Positions 16,144-25,742 of a DNA stretch of 64,000 nt are shown here, one piece after another. How positions within the stretch are numbered: the stretch's first letter is position 1; the number at the start of each line of letters is the position of its first letter. The translations under genes were made by a program, and so were the position numbers. The notes beneath the pieces are model-generated. The model had not been told where the DNA came from and did not search any database. It saw only the letters and a list, made by a program, of their open reading frames with translations. The DNA comes from Alphaproteobacteria bacterium (lineage in GTDB: Bacteria; Pseudomonadota; Alphaproteobacteria; Reyranellales; Reyranellaceae): positions 450,001 through 514,000 of the forward strand of contig JAHBYP010000004.1 in the NCBI GenBank assembly GCA_019635875.1, read 5' to 3'.

Positions 16144-17949
16144 CTACTCCGCCTTCTTGGGAGGCAGCGCCACGCGCAGGCTGAGCTCGCGCAGCCGCTC
16201 GGCAGGAACCTCGGCGGGCGCTTCCATCATCAGGTCCATGGCCTGCTGGTTCATCGGGAAGGCGATGACCTCGCGCAGGTTGGGCTCGTCGGCCAGCAGC
16301 ATGACGATGCGATCAACGCCCGGCGCCGAACCGCCATGCGGTGGCGCGCCGTACCTGAAGGCGTTGAGCATGCCGCCGAAGCGCTGCTCGACCTCCTCGC
16401 GGCTGTAGCCGGCGATGCCAAAGGCCTTGTACATGATCTCCGGCCGGTGGTTGCGGATCGCCCCCGAGGACAGCTCCACGCCGTTGCAGACGATGTCGTA
16501 CTGGTAGGCCTTGATGGTCAGCGGATCCTTTGATTCCAGCGCGTCCAGCCCGCCCTGCGGCATCGAGAACGGGTTGTGGCTGAAATCGATCTTCCTGGCC
16601 TTCTCGTCGTACTCGAACATCGGGAAGTCGACGATCCAGCAGAAGCGGAACGCGCCCTTCTCCACGATGTCCATGTCGGCGCCGATGCGCGTGCGTGCCT
16701 GGCCGGCGAACTTCCACGCCGCGTCGGGCTTGTCGGCCACGAAGAACACTGCATCGCCGTCGACCGCGCCGGTCAGCTCCTTGAGCTTCGCCAGCCGTTG
16801 CTCGTCGACGAACTTGGCGATCGGCCCCTTCCCCGCACCGGCCTCGAGCACGATGTAGCCGAGGCCCGGCTTGCCCTCGCCCTGCGCCCACGAGTTCAGC
16901 TTGTCGAAGAAGCTGCGCGGCTGCGAACCGGCACCCGGCGCGCGGATCGCGCGCACCACGCCGCCCGAGGCGACGATCGAGGCGAAGACCTTGAAGGTCG
17001 AGCCGGCGAAGACCTCGCCGATATCGCTGATCACCAGCGGGTTGCGCAGGTCGGGCTTGTCCGAGCCGTACTTCAGCAGCGCCTCGTCATAGGCGATGCG
17101 CGGGAAGGCTCCGGACGTGACGCTCCACGGCGTGTCCCTGCCGTAGCCCGCGAACTCCTCGAACACGCCGCCCAGCACCGGCTCGATGGCGGCGAAGACG
17201 TCTTCCTGGGTGACGTAGCTCATCTCTAAATCGAGCTGGTAGAACTCGCCCGGTGCGCGGTCGGCGCGCGCGTCCTCGTCGCGAAAGCAGGGCGCGATCT
17301 GGAAGTAGCGGTCGAAGCCCGAAACCATCAGCAGCTGCTTGAACATCTGCGGCGCCTGCGGCAGGGCGTAGAACTTGCCGGGATGCAGGCGGCTGGGCAC
17401 CAGGTAGGAGCGTGCGCCCTCGGGGCTGTCGGCGGTGAGGATCGGCGTCTGGAACTCGGTGAAGCCCTGCTCGATCATGCGCCGGCGCAGGGACGCGATG
17501 ACCTGGCTGCGCAGCATGATGTTGCGATGCAGCTTTTCCTTGCGCAGGTCGAGGAAGCGGTACTTCAGCCGCAGCTCCTCGGGCGTGGTGTCGCTCTCGG
17601 CATAGACGGGGATCGGCAAGCCCTCGGCCATCGACTGGACCGCCATCTCGGCGGCCCGCACCTCGACGGCGCCGGTCGGCAGCCGGGAGTTGACCGTCGA
17701 AGCCTCGCGCGCCACGACCGGGCCGGTCACCGTGATCACGCTCTCGGTGCGCACCGCCTCGGCGCCGGCGAATGCCTGGGCGGCCGAGGTGTCGAACACC
17801 ACCTGGGTGATGCCGTAGTGGTCGCGCAGGTCGATGAACAGCAGGCCGCCATGGTCGCGCTTGCGCTGCACCCAGCCGGACAGGCGGACCGTCTGGCCGA
17901 CATGCTCCGGGCGGAGCTGGCCGCAGGTGTGGGTGCGATAGGCGTGCAT
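16144..17949 (-). CDS. aspS: Aspartyl-tRNA synthetase, non-discriminating type
   Basis: A 601-residue class II synthetase. It has an N-terminal OB anticodon-binding domain (residues 1-110), class II motif 2 around [21 protein letters not shown] and motif 3 near [16 protein letters not shown], plus the bacterial GAD insertion. The His in KRDHGG (H33) and the Gly in LPTGAVEV are the residues that mark non-discriminating bacterial AspRS (H31/G83 in Pseudomonas), so it probably also charges tRNA-Asn for later amidation by GatCAB. The start at 17949 is set by homology; upstream ATG codons precede the conserved MHAYRTH. It is divergent from rnd. Confidence 0.95.
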   Translation of the reverse strand: MHAYRTHTCGQLRPEHVGQTVRLSGWVQRKRDHGGLLFIDLRDHYGITQVVFDTSAAQAFAGAEAVRTESVITVTGPVVAREASTVNSRLPTGAVEVRAAEMAVQSMAEGLPIPVYAESDTTPEELRLKYRFLDLRKEKLHRNIMLRSQVIASLRRRMIEQGFTEFQTPILTADSPEGARSYLVPSRLHPGKFYALPQAPQMFKQLLMVSGFDRYFQIAPCFRDEDARADRAPGEFYQLDLEMSYVTQEDVFAAIEPVLGGVFEEFAGYGRDTPWSVTSGAFPRIAYDEALLKYGSDKPDLRNPLVISDIGEVFAGSTFKVFASIVASGGVVRAIRAPGAGSQPRSFFDKLNSWAQGEGKPGLGYIVLEAGAGKGPIAKFVDEQRLAKLKELTGAVDGDAVFFVADKPDAAWKFAGQARTRIGADMDIVEKGAFRFCWIVDFPMFEYDEKARKIDFSHNPFSMPQGGLDALESKDPLTIKAYQYDIVCNGVELSSGAIRNHRPEIMYKAFGIAGYSREEVEQRFGGMLNAFRYGAPPHGGSAPGVDRIVMLLADEPNLREVIAFPMNQQAMDLMMEAPAEVPAERLRELSLRVALPPKKAE

Positions 17950-18043
17950 GGGGCGAGATCCTGAAAACGCGTTCAGCGGCGCGGGAAAAGGCACCGTTTG
18001 ACGGCCAAAGTCAACCGAATGACCGGATTTGGACCATCGGTGC

Positions 18044-18073
18044 TTGGCCCCGGGCCGGCCCCGGGTCTATACA
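18044..18073 (+). promoter_or_regulatory. Candidate promoter of rnd
   Basis: -35-like TTGGCC (18044-18049), an 18-base spacer and -10 TATACA (18068-18073). Transcription would start near 18080-18085, at or next to the ATG chosen for rnd, giving a leaderless or nearly leaderless message. The spacer includes a GC-rich palindrome (CCCCGGGCCGGCCCCGGG). Confidence 0.45.
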
Positions 18074-18084
18074 GCCTCCCGAAC

Positions 18085-19248
18085 ATGCAAATGATAACGA
18101 CAACGGCCGAACTGGCCGCGTTCTGTGAGCGTCTGTCGACTGCCGAATTCGTCACCGTCGACACGGAGTTCATGCGGGAGCGTACCTACTGGCCGCAGCT
18201 CTGCCTGGTGCAGATCGGCGGGCCGGAGGAAGCAGCCGCGATCGATTCGCTGGCCGAAGGCATCGACCTGTCGCCGCTCTTCGTCCTGTTCGACAACCCG
18301 ACCGTCCTGAAGGTCTTCCACGCCGCGCGTCAGGACCTGGAAATCTTCCTCAAGCTGATGGGCCACCTGCCCCAGCCGTTGTTCGACACCCAGGTCGCCG
18401 CCATGGTCTGCGGCTTCGGCGAGCAGGTCGCCTACGACACGCTTGCCGCGCGCATGGCCAAGGCCAAGATCGACAAGTCCAGCCGCTTCACCGACTGGAG
18501 CCGGCGGCCGCTGTCGGAGAAGCAGCTGCACTACGCGCTGGCCGACGTCACCCACCTGCGCGTCGTCTACGAAAAGCTGCGCGACCGCCTGGCGCGGACC
18601 GGCCGCGAATCGTGGATCGCCGAGGAGATGGCGATCCTGCGCGATCCGGCGATCTACGTCGTCGAGCCGGAGGACGCCTGGCGCCGCCTGAAGCCGCGCA
18701 ATCCCAGCCCGCGACAGATCGCGATCCTGCGCGAGCTGGCGGCGTGGCGCGAGCGCGAGGCGCAGCGCGTGAACGTGCCGCGCCAGCGCATCCTGCGCGA
18801 CGAGCAGGTGCTGGAGATCGCCGCCCACGCGCCCGCCGGTGTCGCCGATCTCGGTACGACGCGCGGCCTGGGCAAGGGTTTCGTCGAGGGCAAGCAGGGC
18901 CAGGCGGTGCTCGCCGCCGTCGCCCGTGCGCTGGCGATCCCCGACGGCGAGCTGCCGAGGCGCGAGCGCGGCCCCGAGCCGCTGCAGGTGCCGGGCGCCG
19001 TGGTCGACCTGCTGCGCGTGCTGCTGCGCCTGCGCTGCGATGCCACCGGCGTGGCGCATCGCCTGGTCGCGTCGACCGATGAGCTCGATCGCCTCGCCGC
19101 CGGCAAGCGCGACGTACCCTGCCTGCATGGCTGGCGCGCCGAGATCTTCGGCAACGACGCGCTGCGGCTGATCGCCGGCGAGCTGGCCCTGGTGCTGAAG
19201 AACGAGCAGATCCGCGTCATCGACGTGGTAGCGCCGCAGCCGGCGTAA
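18085..19248 (+). CDS. rnd: Ribonuclease D
   Basis: A 387-residue 3'-5' exonuclease that trims tRNA precursors. The DEDDy active site is complete: D26 and E28 (VDTEFMRE), D84 (ARQDLEIF), and Y150/D154 (HYALADVTHL). Residues about 215-290 form the HRDC domain (NPSPRQIAILRELAAWRERE). The start at 18085 (MQMITTTAEL) is chosen because homologues begin there and a promoter-like sequence ends just upstream; the frame extends to 17998 without ribosome-site support. It is divergent from aspS, a pairing often seen in alphaproteobacteria. Confidence 0.93.
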   Translation: MQMITTTAELAAFCERLSTAEFVTVDTEFMRERTYWPQLCLVQIGGPEEAAAIDSLAEGIDLSPLFVLFDNPTVLKVFHAARQDLEIFLKLMGHLPQPLFDTQVAAMVCGFGEQVAYDTLAARMAKAKIDKSSRFTDWSRRPLSEKQLHYALADVTHLRVVYEKLRDRLARTGRESWIAEEMAILRDPAIYVVEPEDAWRRLKPRNPSPRQIAILRELAAWREREAQRVNVPRQRILRDEQVLEIAAHAPAGVADLGTTRGLGKGFVEGKQGQAVLAAVARALAIPDGELPRRERGPEPLQVPGAVVDLLRVLLRLRCDATGVAHRLVASTDELDRLAAGKRDVPCLHGWRAEIFGNDALRLIAGELALVLKNEQIRVIDVVAPQPA

Positions 19249-19256
19249 CAGAACTT

Positions 19257-19320
19257 TGTCATTCCGAGCGAAGCGAGGAATCCAGGCCGACCCTGGATCC
19301 CTCACTTCGCTCGGGATGCC
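19257..19320. repeat. REP-like palindromic repeat (family B), full copy
   Basis: Inverted repeat with left arm GTCATTCCGAGCGAAGCGAG and right arm ACTTCGCTCGGGATGCC around a GGATCCaggg-type centre. It lies between the convergent rnd and ppx genes, a typical terminator position. Confidence 0.85.
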
Positions 19321-19337
19321 AGGCGCGTTCGCGCGAC

Positions 19338-20798
19338 TCAAACGATCCGGATCTCGTGCTTGAGGTCGAAGGCCGAGGCAACGCCGGCCAGGCGGCGCTC
19401 CGTGACGTCGCCGAGCTGATTGCGCAGCGCCTCCGGCACCAGCAGCTCGAGCTGCTTCTCGGTGCGCCGCAGGCCGACGCGCGGCAGCAGTCCCGGCGCG
19501 CCGCCCGACAGGTTGTAGGACAGGCGCAGCGCGGTGCCGAGCTTGCGCGCGAAGCCCTGGGCCGCGCCGTCGGCCAAGGTCGTGGCCATCTCCGTCCACG
19601 GCACGCGCGGAATGCTGTCGTAGCGCCAGGCCATCGCCAGCGCCAAGGTCGCGCGCTCGCGATGGTCCATGCCCGGCGCCGGCATGTGCAGCACGCGCGA
19701 ATGCGCCTGCTCGGCGCGATAGTCGGGATGATCATCCCAGGCGATGTCGCTGATGTGGCAGGCCGCCAGTCGCAGCGTGCGTTCACCCGGGGTCTCGCCG
19801 GCGAAGATCGGCGTGAGCCAGTCGAAGACCTCGACCGGCGACAGGTCGAAGCGGCGCCAGGCGACGCCCTCGTCCTCGGCGAAGGCGACCAGCGGATGAC
19901 GCGCCCGCTCCGATTCGGGCAGCTGCGTGAAGTAGAAGCCCTCGCGCAGGCCGAAGGCCGAGAAGATGACGCGGCGCGGCCGCAGCGCCGCGAGCACGCG
20001 CTCGAAGGCGACGCAGGCGAGCGGCAGCGACTCGGTGCGCCGGCGCGACACGCCGGCCATCTTCTCCAGCGATTTCGGGCTTTGCACCGCGATGAAGCGC
20101 GCCCACTCGCGCGCCTCGTCGCCGGCCACCGTGTAGTGGTGGATGATGTGCAGCGGGTACTTCTTGTACTCCATGTGCAGGCGCGCGAAGGCGCGCCAGG
20201 CACCGCCCACCGGGTAGAAGGTGCGTCCCGAATACCTCGAGAGCCAGTCGACACCGGCGATCGCGCTTTCGACCGCCTGGCGCGGATCGCGCTTGGCCGT
20301 CAGCAGCCGCAGCGGTCCGATCGGCAGGGTCACCCACGGGCCCAGCCCGGATTCCGACAGCGCCACCAGCTCGAGGCTGCCGCCGCCGAGATCGCCCATC
20401 ACGCCGTCGACGCCGGGCATGCCGCACATCACGCCCAGGCCCGACAGCCGCGCCTCCTCCTCGCCGCTGATCAGCAGCGGCTTCTGGCCGGCGATGCGGC
20501 CGATACGGTCGATGAACTGCGCGCCGTCGGCGGCGTCGCGCACCGCGGCGGTGGCCAGCAGGTCGAGCCGCGCCACCTTCATGTTGCGCGCCAGGTTGAC
20601 GAAGCGCTCGATATTGCCGACCGCCATCTCGACGCCCGGCGGGTAGAGATGGCCGGTGATGTCCAGCTCGCGGGCCAGGCCGCACAGCACCTTCTCGTTG
20701 AACACCGGCAGCGGCGAGCGCGTGGCGCGCTCGTACACCACGAGGCGGATCGAGTTCGATCCGATGTCGATGATGGCGACACGGCCGCTGCTTGGCAT
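19338..20798 (-). CDS. ppx: Exopolyphosphatase / guanosine pentaphosphatase
   Basis: A 486-residue Ppx/GppA phosphatase, which removes terminal phosphate from polyphosphate (or pppGpp). ASKHA signature motifs: IIDIGSNSIRLVVYE at 9-23, ATAAVRDA, the GEEEARLSGLGV loop, and GDLGGGSLELV. The C-terminal half is an HD-like domain with CHISDIAWDDHPDYRAEQAH and HRERATLALAM. The ppk1 gene lies 2.6 kb away on the same strand, separated by the citrate synthase pair, so synthesis and degradation of polyphosphate are loosely clustered. The bifunctional Ppx/GppA choice cannot be made by eye. Confidence 0.92.
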   Translation of the reverse strand: MPSSGRVAIIDIGSNSIRLVVYERATRSPLPVFNEKVLCGLARELDITGHLYPPGVEMAVGNIERFVNLARNMKVARLDLLATAAVRDAADGAQFIDRIGRIAGQKPLLISGEEEARLSGLGVMCGMPGVDGVMGDLGGGSLELVALSESGLGPWVTLPIGPLRLLTAKRDPRQAVESAIAGVDWLSRYSGRTFYPVGGAWRAFARLHMEYKKYPLHIIHHYTVAGDEAREWARFIAVQSPKSLEKMAGVSRRRTESLPLACVAFERVLAALRPRRVIFSAFGLREGFYFTQLPESERARHPLVAFAEDEGVAWRRFDLSPVEVFDWLTPIFAGETPGERTLRLAACHISDIAWDDHPDYRAEQAHSRVLHMPAPGMDHRERATLALAMAWRYDSIPRVPWTEMATTLADGAAQGFARKLGTALRLSYNLSGGAPGLLPRVGLRRTEKQLELLVPEALRNQLGDVTERRLAGVASAFDLKHEIRIV

Positions 20799-20873
20799 GC
20801 GCGCCCCGTGTAGCCGAAGCGCGCCCGCGATGCAGCCGAAAAAGCGCGCACGTGCCCTGAGCGAAGCGAAGCG

Positions 20874-21971
20874 TCACGCCGCCGCTTTGGGCGTCGGCCC
20901 GATATAGCGCGACAGCGGCCGCACCAGGCGTCCGTGGCGTCCCTGCTCCATGACATGCGCCGACCAGCCGACGGCGCGGCCGACGGCGAAGAGCGGCGTG
21001 AAGGCCTGGCGCGGGATGCCCACCGCCTCGAGCATCAGCGCGGTGTAGAACTCGACGTTGGTGTCGAGCCGGCGGCCGGGCTTCAGCCGGCGCAGGGCGG
21101 CGATCACCTGGCACTCGACCTCGGCGGCGAAGGCCAGCCTGCCGGCGTGCGAGCCCAGATCGCGCACCACGTTCTTCAGCACGTCGGCGCGCGGGTCGCG
21201 CACCTTGTAGACGCGATGGCCGAAGCCCATCAGCCGGTCGCCGGCGAGGATCGCCGCCTCGACCCACGACGCGATACGCGCCTCGCTGCCGATCTCGTCG
21301 AGCATGTCGAGCACCGGGCCCGGCGCGCCGCCGTGCAGCGGGCCCTTCAGCGCGCAGAGCCCGGCGATCAGCGAGGAGATCATGCCCGCCTGGGTCGAGG
21401 CGACGACGCGCGCGGCGAAGGTCGAGGCGTTGAAGCCGTGATCGGCGATGGTCGTCAGGTAGGTGTCCAGCGCCCGCACATGCTCGGGCGACGCCGGCTG
21501 GCCGCGCAGGCAGCGCAGCAGGTCGGCGGCGGTGCCGAGCGACGGATCGGGCGCCACCGCCGCCTTGCCCTCGCCTCGGCGCAGCAGTGCCGGCAGGAAG
21601 ACCTGGAGCGCACCACAGGCTCTGACATGCGCCGGCAATGCCGCCTCGTCCGGCAGCATGCCCAGCCCGACGCGCAGCGCCTCGATCGGCGTCAGGCCCT
21701 GCGTCACCTGCAGCAGGCCGGGCACGAGACCAAAGGCGGCCACCCGCGCCTGACCCAGCAGCCGACGCACCGACTCGGCGTCGCCGCCGCCCTCGCCGAG
21801 ATCGTCCCACAGCAGCGCCGCGATGCCCTCGAAACCGATGCGGCCGGCGACCTCCTCCAGCAGGTGGCCGCGCAGGATCAGCAGGCCGGCCTCGCCGTCG
21901 ACATGGCTGAGCACGGTCGCGCCGGCGACGACGCCGTCGAGGCCGCTGCTGGCAATGGTGATGTCTTGCAC
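20874..21971 (-). CDS. Citrate synthase-family protein with Asp-to-Glu active-site change
   Basis: A 365-residue member of the citrate/2-methylcitrate synthase family, which condenses acyl-CoA with an oxo acid. H178 (ADHGFNAS), H213 (LKGPLHGG) and H252 (GFGHRVYKVRDPR) match the catalytic and oxaloacetate-binding histidines. The catalytic Asp that precedes F-Y in housekeeping enzymes is Glu here (E307, NVEFYTA), as in mycobacterial CitA. Start is GTG at 21971 with GGAGGA 5 bases upstream. It is transcribed divergently from a second family member carrying a DNA-binding domain, and the pair probably forms one regulated unit. Substrate unknown. Confidence 0.85.
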   Translation of the reverse strand: MQDITIASSGLDGVVAGATVLSHVDGEAGLLILRGHLLEEVAGRIGFEGIAALLWDDLGEGGGDAESVRRLLGQARVAAFGLVPGLLQVTQGLTPIEALRVGLGMLPDEAALPAHVRACGALQVFLPALLRRGEGKAAVAPDPSLGTAADLLRCLRGQPASPEHVRALDTYLTTIADHGFNASTFAARVVASTQAGMISSLIAGLCALKGPLHGGAPGPVLDMLDEIGSEARIASWVEAAILAGDRLMGFGHRVYKVRDPRADVLKNVVRDLGSHAGRLAFAAEVECQVIAALRRLKPGRRLDTNVEFYTALMLEAVGIPRQAFTPLFAVGRAVGWSAHVMEQGRHGRLVRPLSRYIGPTPKAAA

Positions 21972-21980
21972 GAATTCCTC

Positions 21981-22078
21981 CTTCGCAGATGCGAAGAGGA
22001 ATCGGCATGATAATCAATCTTGTCAATTTTGATAATGTTGATCAATATAACATCATGATTGATCAACAATTGATTACA
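21981..22078. promoter_or_regulatory. AT-rich divergent regulatory region with repeated dyads
   Basis: A GC-poor island between the two citrate-synthase-family genes. It holds a hairpin CTTCGC-AGAT-GCGAAG (21981-21996) flanked on both sides by the ribosome sites of the divergent genes. Two perfect TTGATCAA dyads follow at 22038-22045 and 22059-22066, 21 bases apart, plus related AATCAATC and CAATTGATT half-sites. This is the natural binding place for the HTH domain of the plus-strand protein. Confidence 0.6.
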
Positions 22079-23272
22079 GCTCTCGAGGCCTCGGAACGGC
22101 TCGGCGTCAGCCGCGAGACGCTGTACGCCTATGTCAGCCGCGGCATGATCCGCTCCGACCCCGAGCCGGGCCCGGGCCGCCGCCGGCGCTACAACGCCGA
22201 GGACGTCCAGGCCCTGCTCGACCGCAAGGCGCGTGGCCGCGGCGCCGAGGCGGTCGCCTCGCAGGCGATGAATTTCGGCGCCCCTGTGCTCGAATCGGGC
22301 CTGACCCTGATCGACGACGACCGGCTGCTCTACCGCGGCAAGGACGCCTGCGCGCTGGCCGCCGAGGCGAGCCTGGAGGACGTCGCGCAGCTTCTGTGGG
22401 CGGTCGACGCCGATCCCTTCGCCGAGGCCGCCCTGCCGGAGATCGACGTCACGCTCAGGCGCGGCTGGATCGCCAGCGCGCGGCTGGCGCCGATGGACCG
22501 CTGCCTTGCCATGCTGCCGCTGGCCGCGGCGCAGGACACCCGCGCCTGGAGCCGCGACTCCCGTGCGCTGGCCGTCACCGGCACCCGCGTCGCGCGCCTG
22601 CTGGCGGCGATCGTCGCGGCGCGCCCGCCCGCCGCCGCGCCATTGCATCGCCAGATCGCCACCGCGTGGAAGCTCGACGAGCACGGCGCCGATCTTGTGC
22701 GCGCCGCCCTGGTGCTGTCGGCCGACCACGAGCTCAACGCCTCGACCTTCGCCGTGCGCATCGCCGCCTCGACCGGCGCCACGCCGTGGGGCGCGACGGT
22801 CGCCGGGCTGGCGGTGCTGCAGGGCCCCTATCACGGCGGCATGACGCGCCGCGTCGCCTCGATGATGGAGGCGCTGCGCGATGCGGCGGATCTCGACCGG
22901 GCCGTCGCCGAGCGCATCGAAAGCGGCGCGCGCATCCCCGGCTTCGGCCACCGCCTCTATCCCGACGGCGACATCCGCGCGCATTTCCTGCTCGAGCGTC
23001 TCAACCACCGCCTCGGCGATCGCGAGGAGGTGCGCTTTGCGCGCCGCCTGATCGCCGCCGCCAGCAAGGTGACCGGGCTGAAGCCGACCATCGACGTCGC
23101 CACGGTGGCGATCGAGCGCGCCTGCTTCATGCCCAAAGGCGCCGCCCTCGGGCTATTCCTGCTCGGCCGCTCGATCGGCTGGATCGCCCACTTCATCGAG
23201 CAGACCGAGAGCGGCACCCTGATCCGCCCGCGCGCACGCTACGTCGGACCGGAGGCGCCGGCGTTCGGCTGA
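22007..23272 (+). CDS. Citrate synthase-family protein with N-terminal helix-turn-helix
   Basis: A 421-residue fusion: residues about 24-72 form a MerR/excisionase-type HTH (ITALEASERLGVSRETLYAY then VSRGMI and a GRRRRYNAEDV wing), and residues about 90-421 are a citrate synthase domain. Active-site equivalents are HELNAST, the PYHGG histidine, GFGHRLYPDGD and the Asp of TIDVATVAIE. The start at 22007 has AGAGGA 6 bases upstream; homology would favour the ATG at 22055, inside the operator-like dyads, where no ribosome site is seen. Known relatives exist as 'citrate synthase with HTH' of unknown role. It could sense acyl-CoA or oxo acid and regulate the divergent gene (inference). Confidence 0.85.
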   Translation: MIINLVNFDNVDQYNIMIDQQLITALEASERLGVSRETLYAYVSRGMIRSDPEPGPGRRRRYNAEDVQALLDRKARGRGAEAVASQAMNFGAPVLESGLTLIDDDRLLYRGKDACALAAEASLEDVAQLLWAVDADPFAEAALPEIDVTLRRGWIASARLAPMDRCLAMLPLAAAQDTRAWSRDSRALAVTGTRVARLLAAIVAARPPAAAPLHRQIATAWKLDEHGADLVRAALVLSADHELNASTFAVRIAASTGATPWGATVAGLAVLQGPYHGGMTRRVASMMEALRDAADLDRAVAERIESGARIPGFGHRLYPDGDIRAHFLLERLNHRLGDREEVRFARRLIAAASKVTGLKPTIDVATVAIERACFMPKGAALGLFLLGRSIGWIAHFIEQTESGTLIRPRARYVGPEAPAFG

Positions 23273-23279
23273 AGTCTTA

Positions 23280-23403
23280 GCTTCCCCCAGAGGGGGAAGG
23301 TGGCGCGCAGCGACGGATGGGGGATGTCGAAGACGAACGCAGGAGTCCGTCTTCGACATCCCCCTTCCGCCCTTCGGGCACCTTCCCCCTCCGGGGGAAG
23401 GTA
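23280..23403. repeat. Dispersed palindromic repeat (family A), full copy
   Basis: Three nested layers: outer CTTCCCCC...GGGGGAAGG hairpins, inner arms, and a centre GATGTCGAAGACG / CGTCTTCGACATC that pairs over the middle. It is nearly identical to 29386-29509, including the central layer, and lies between convergent genes. Confidence 0.9.
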
Positions 23404-23410
23404 ATGGAAG

Positions 23411-25609
23411 CTACGCCGAACCAGTGCCCGCCTTCTGCCGCCTGCCCTCGCGGCCCGGCACCAGCTTGGGCATCGCGCCGGGCCGGCGCAGGGCGCTGCC
23501 GCGGCCTGACAGCGACGGATTGGTCATGAACCAGGTGTGGGCGCTGAAGGCCTCCGGCCCGGCCCTGCGCCGGGTGTAGACGCCGTCGCCGGCGAGATCC
23601 CAGGACTGCGCCTCGTCCTTCAGGTTGGCGACCATGATCTGGTCGAGGATCTGGCGATGCACGGTCGGGTTCTCGATCGGCACCAGGAGCTCGACGCGGC
23701 GGTCGAGATTGCGCGGCATCCAGTCGGCCGAGGAGATGAACACCTTGGCCTCGGGCGACGGCAGCGGATGGCCGTTGGCGAAGCACACGATGCGGCAATG
23801 CTCGAGGAAGCGGCCGATGATGCTCTTGACGCGAATCGTCTCGCTCAGGCCCTTCACGCCCGGGCGCAGGCAGCAGATGCCGCGCACCACCAGCTCGATC
23901 GGCACGCCGGCCTGCGAGGCCTCGTAGAGCTTGTCGATGATGCGCGCGTCGACCAGCGAGTTCATCTTGGCCCAGATGCCGGCCGGCTTGCCGGCGGCGG
24001 CGTTGGCGATCTCGCGATCGATGTTGGCGACCAGCGTGGCGCGCAGGGTCGCCGGCGCCACCGACAGCTTCTCCATCGTGTCGGGCTGGGCGTAGCCGGT
24101 CATGTAGTTGAACACCCGCGCCGCGTCGCGGCCCATCGCCGGATCGCAGGTGAAGAACGAGGTGTCGGTGTAGATGCGCGCCGTGATCGGGTGGTAGTTG
24201 CCGGTGCCGAAATGCACGTAGGTGCGGATCGCCCCGCTCTCGCGCCGCACCACCATCGAGACCTTGGCGTGCGTCTTCAGGTCTAGGAAGCCGTAGACCA
24301 CCTGCACGCCCGCGCGCTCCATGTCGAGCGCCCAGCGGATGTTGGCTTCTTCGTCAAAACGCGCCTTGAGCTCGACCAGCGCGGTGACCGTCTTGCCGGC
24401 CTCGGCCGCCTCGATCAGCGCCTTGACGATCGGCGAGTCCTTGCTGGTGCGATAGAGCGTCTGCTTGATGGCGATCACCGCCGGATCGCGTGCCGCCTGG
24501 CGCAGGAACTGCACCACCACGTCGAAGCTCTCGTACGGGTGATGCACGACGATGTCCTTGGCGCGGATCGCCGCGAAGCAGTCGCCGCCATAGTCGCGGA
24601 TGCGCTCGGGGAAGCGCGGCTCGTAGGGCGGGAATTTCAGGTCGGGCCGCTCGTTGACGATCAGCGCGCTGACGTCGCCGATGCTGAGGATGCGCTCGAG
24701 CTCGAAGATGTCGACGTCGCCGGCGACGACCTCGAGCTGGTCGAACAGGAAGGCGCGCAGCTCCTGGTTCATGTCCGAATCGATCGCGATCGACACCAGC
24801 TCGCCGCGGCGGCGCCGCTTGAGCGCGCTCTGGAACACCTGCACGAGGTCCTCGGCCTCTTCGGCGATCTCGACGTCGCTGTCGCGGATGACGCGGAACT
24901 GGCCGCGCGAATCGACGGCGTAGCCCGGGAACAGCCGGTCGAGGAACAGGCCGATCAGGTTCTCCAGCGGCAGGAAGCGCACCGAGGTCCCGGGCAGGCG
25001 CACGAAGCGGTCGATCTGCGGCGGCAGCGGCAGCAGCGCCATCATGGTGCGGTTGCCCGAGACGCTGCGCAGCTTGAGGATCTCGGAGAAGCCGAGGTTC
25101 TGCAGGAACGGGAACGGATGCGACGGGTCGATCGCCAAGGGCGTCAGCACCGGGAAGACCTGGCCGATGAAGTACTGCTCCAGCCAGGCGCGCTCGGCCT
25201 CGCTCAGCTCGGTATCGCCCAGCACGGCGATGTCGTGCTTGCGCAGTTCCTCGCAGAGCTGCGACCAGACCGTCTGCTGCGTGGTCATCAGCGTGCTGGC
25301 CGCCTCGCGGATCGCCGCGAGCTGCTCGGCCGGCGTCAGCCCGTCGTCGCTGAGCTGGCTGGCGCGGGTCGGCAGCATGTCGCGCAGGCCGGCGACGCGC
25401 ACCATGTAGAACTCGTCGAGATTGTTGGCGCTGATCGACAGGAAGCGCACGCGCTCGAGCACCGGATGGTTCGGATTGCTCGCCTCCTCCAGCACCCGCG
25501 TGTTGAAGGCGAGCCAGGAGAGCTCGCGGTTGATCAGGCGGCTGTGGCCCGTGCGCATGTCGGAGGTCCCGGTTGGGGCAGACGGCACGGGCTGCACGCT
25601 GGCGTTCAT
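23411..25609 (-). CDS. ppk: Polyphosphate kinase 1
   Basis: A 732-residue PPK1 that polymerises the gamma phosphate of ATP into polyphosphate and is autophosphorylated on a histidine. The active-site His is about H473 in [17 protein letters not shown]-terminal signature [19 protein letters not shown], middle PPK1 head domain, and the two C-terminal PLD-like domains ([16 protein letters not shown] and [15 protein letters not shown]) are all present. The ATG at 25609 is used rather than the upstream TTG. The protein is longer than E. coli PPK (688), with a divergent basic C-terminal tail. It is divergent from sixA. Confidence 0.95.
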   Translation of the reverse strand: MNASVQPVPSAPTGTSDMRTGHSRLINRELSWLAFNTRVLEEASNPNHPVLERVRFLSISANNLDEFYMVRVAGLRDMLPTRASQLSDDGLTPAEQLAAIREAASTLMTTQQTVWSQLCEELRKHDIAVLGDTELSEAERAWLEQYFIGQVFPVLTPLAIDPSHPFPFLQNLGFSEILKLRSVSGNRTMMALLPLPPQIDRFVRLPGTSVRFLPLENLIGLFLDRLFPGYAVDSRGQFRVIRDSDVEIAEEAEDLVQVFQSALKRRRRGELVSIAIDSDMNQELRAFLFDQLEVVAGDVDIFELERILSIGDVSALIVNERPDLKFPPYEPRFPERIRDYGGDCFAAIRAKDIVVHHPYESFDVVVQFLRQAARDPAVIAIKQTLYRTSKDSPIVKALIEAAEAGKTVTALVELKARFDEEANIRWALDMERAGVQVVYGFLDLKTHAKVSMVVRRESGAIRTYVHFGTGNYHPITARIYTDTSFFTCDPAMGRDAARVFNYMTGYAQPDTMEKLSVAPATLRATLVANIDREIANAAAGKPAGIWAKMNSLVDARIIDKLYEASQAGVPIELVVRGICCLRPGVKGLSETIRVKSIIGRFLEHCRIVCFANGHPLPSPEAKVFISSADWMPRNLDRRVELLVPIENPTVHRQILDQIMVANLKDEAQSWDLAGDGVYTRRRAGPEAFSAHTWFMTNPSLSGRGSALRRPGAMPKLVPGREGRRQKAGTGSA

Positions 25610-25742
25610 GGTCAAAACGGGCGCCGGCCCGTCCTCCCTGTCTCTCGCGAGGGTAGCCAGAATCGTGCCGGGTCGCCCATTAAATTCTGGTTACGCACTC
25701 TCAACATGTTGAAACTACAATCGAATACGGCGAGTGTGAGGC

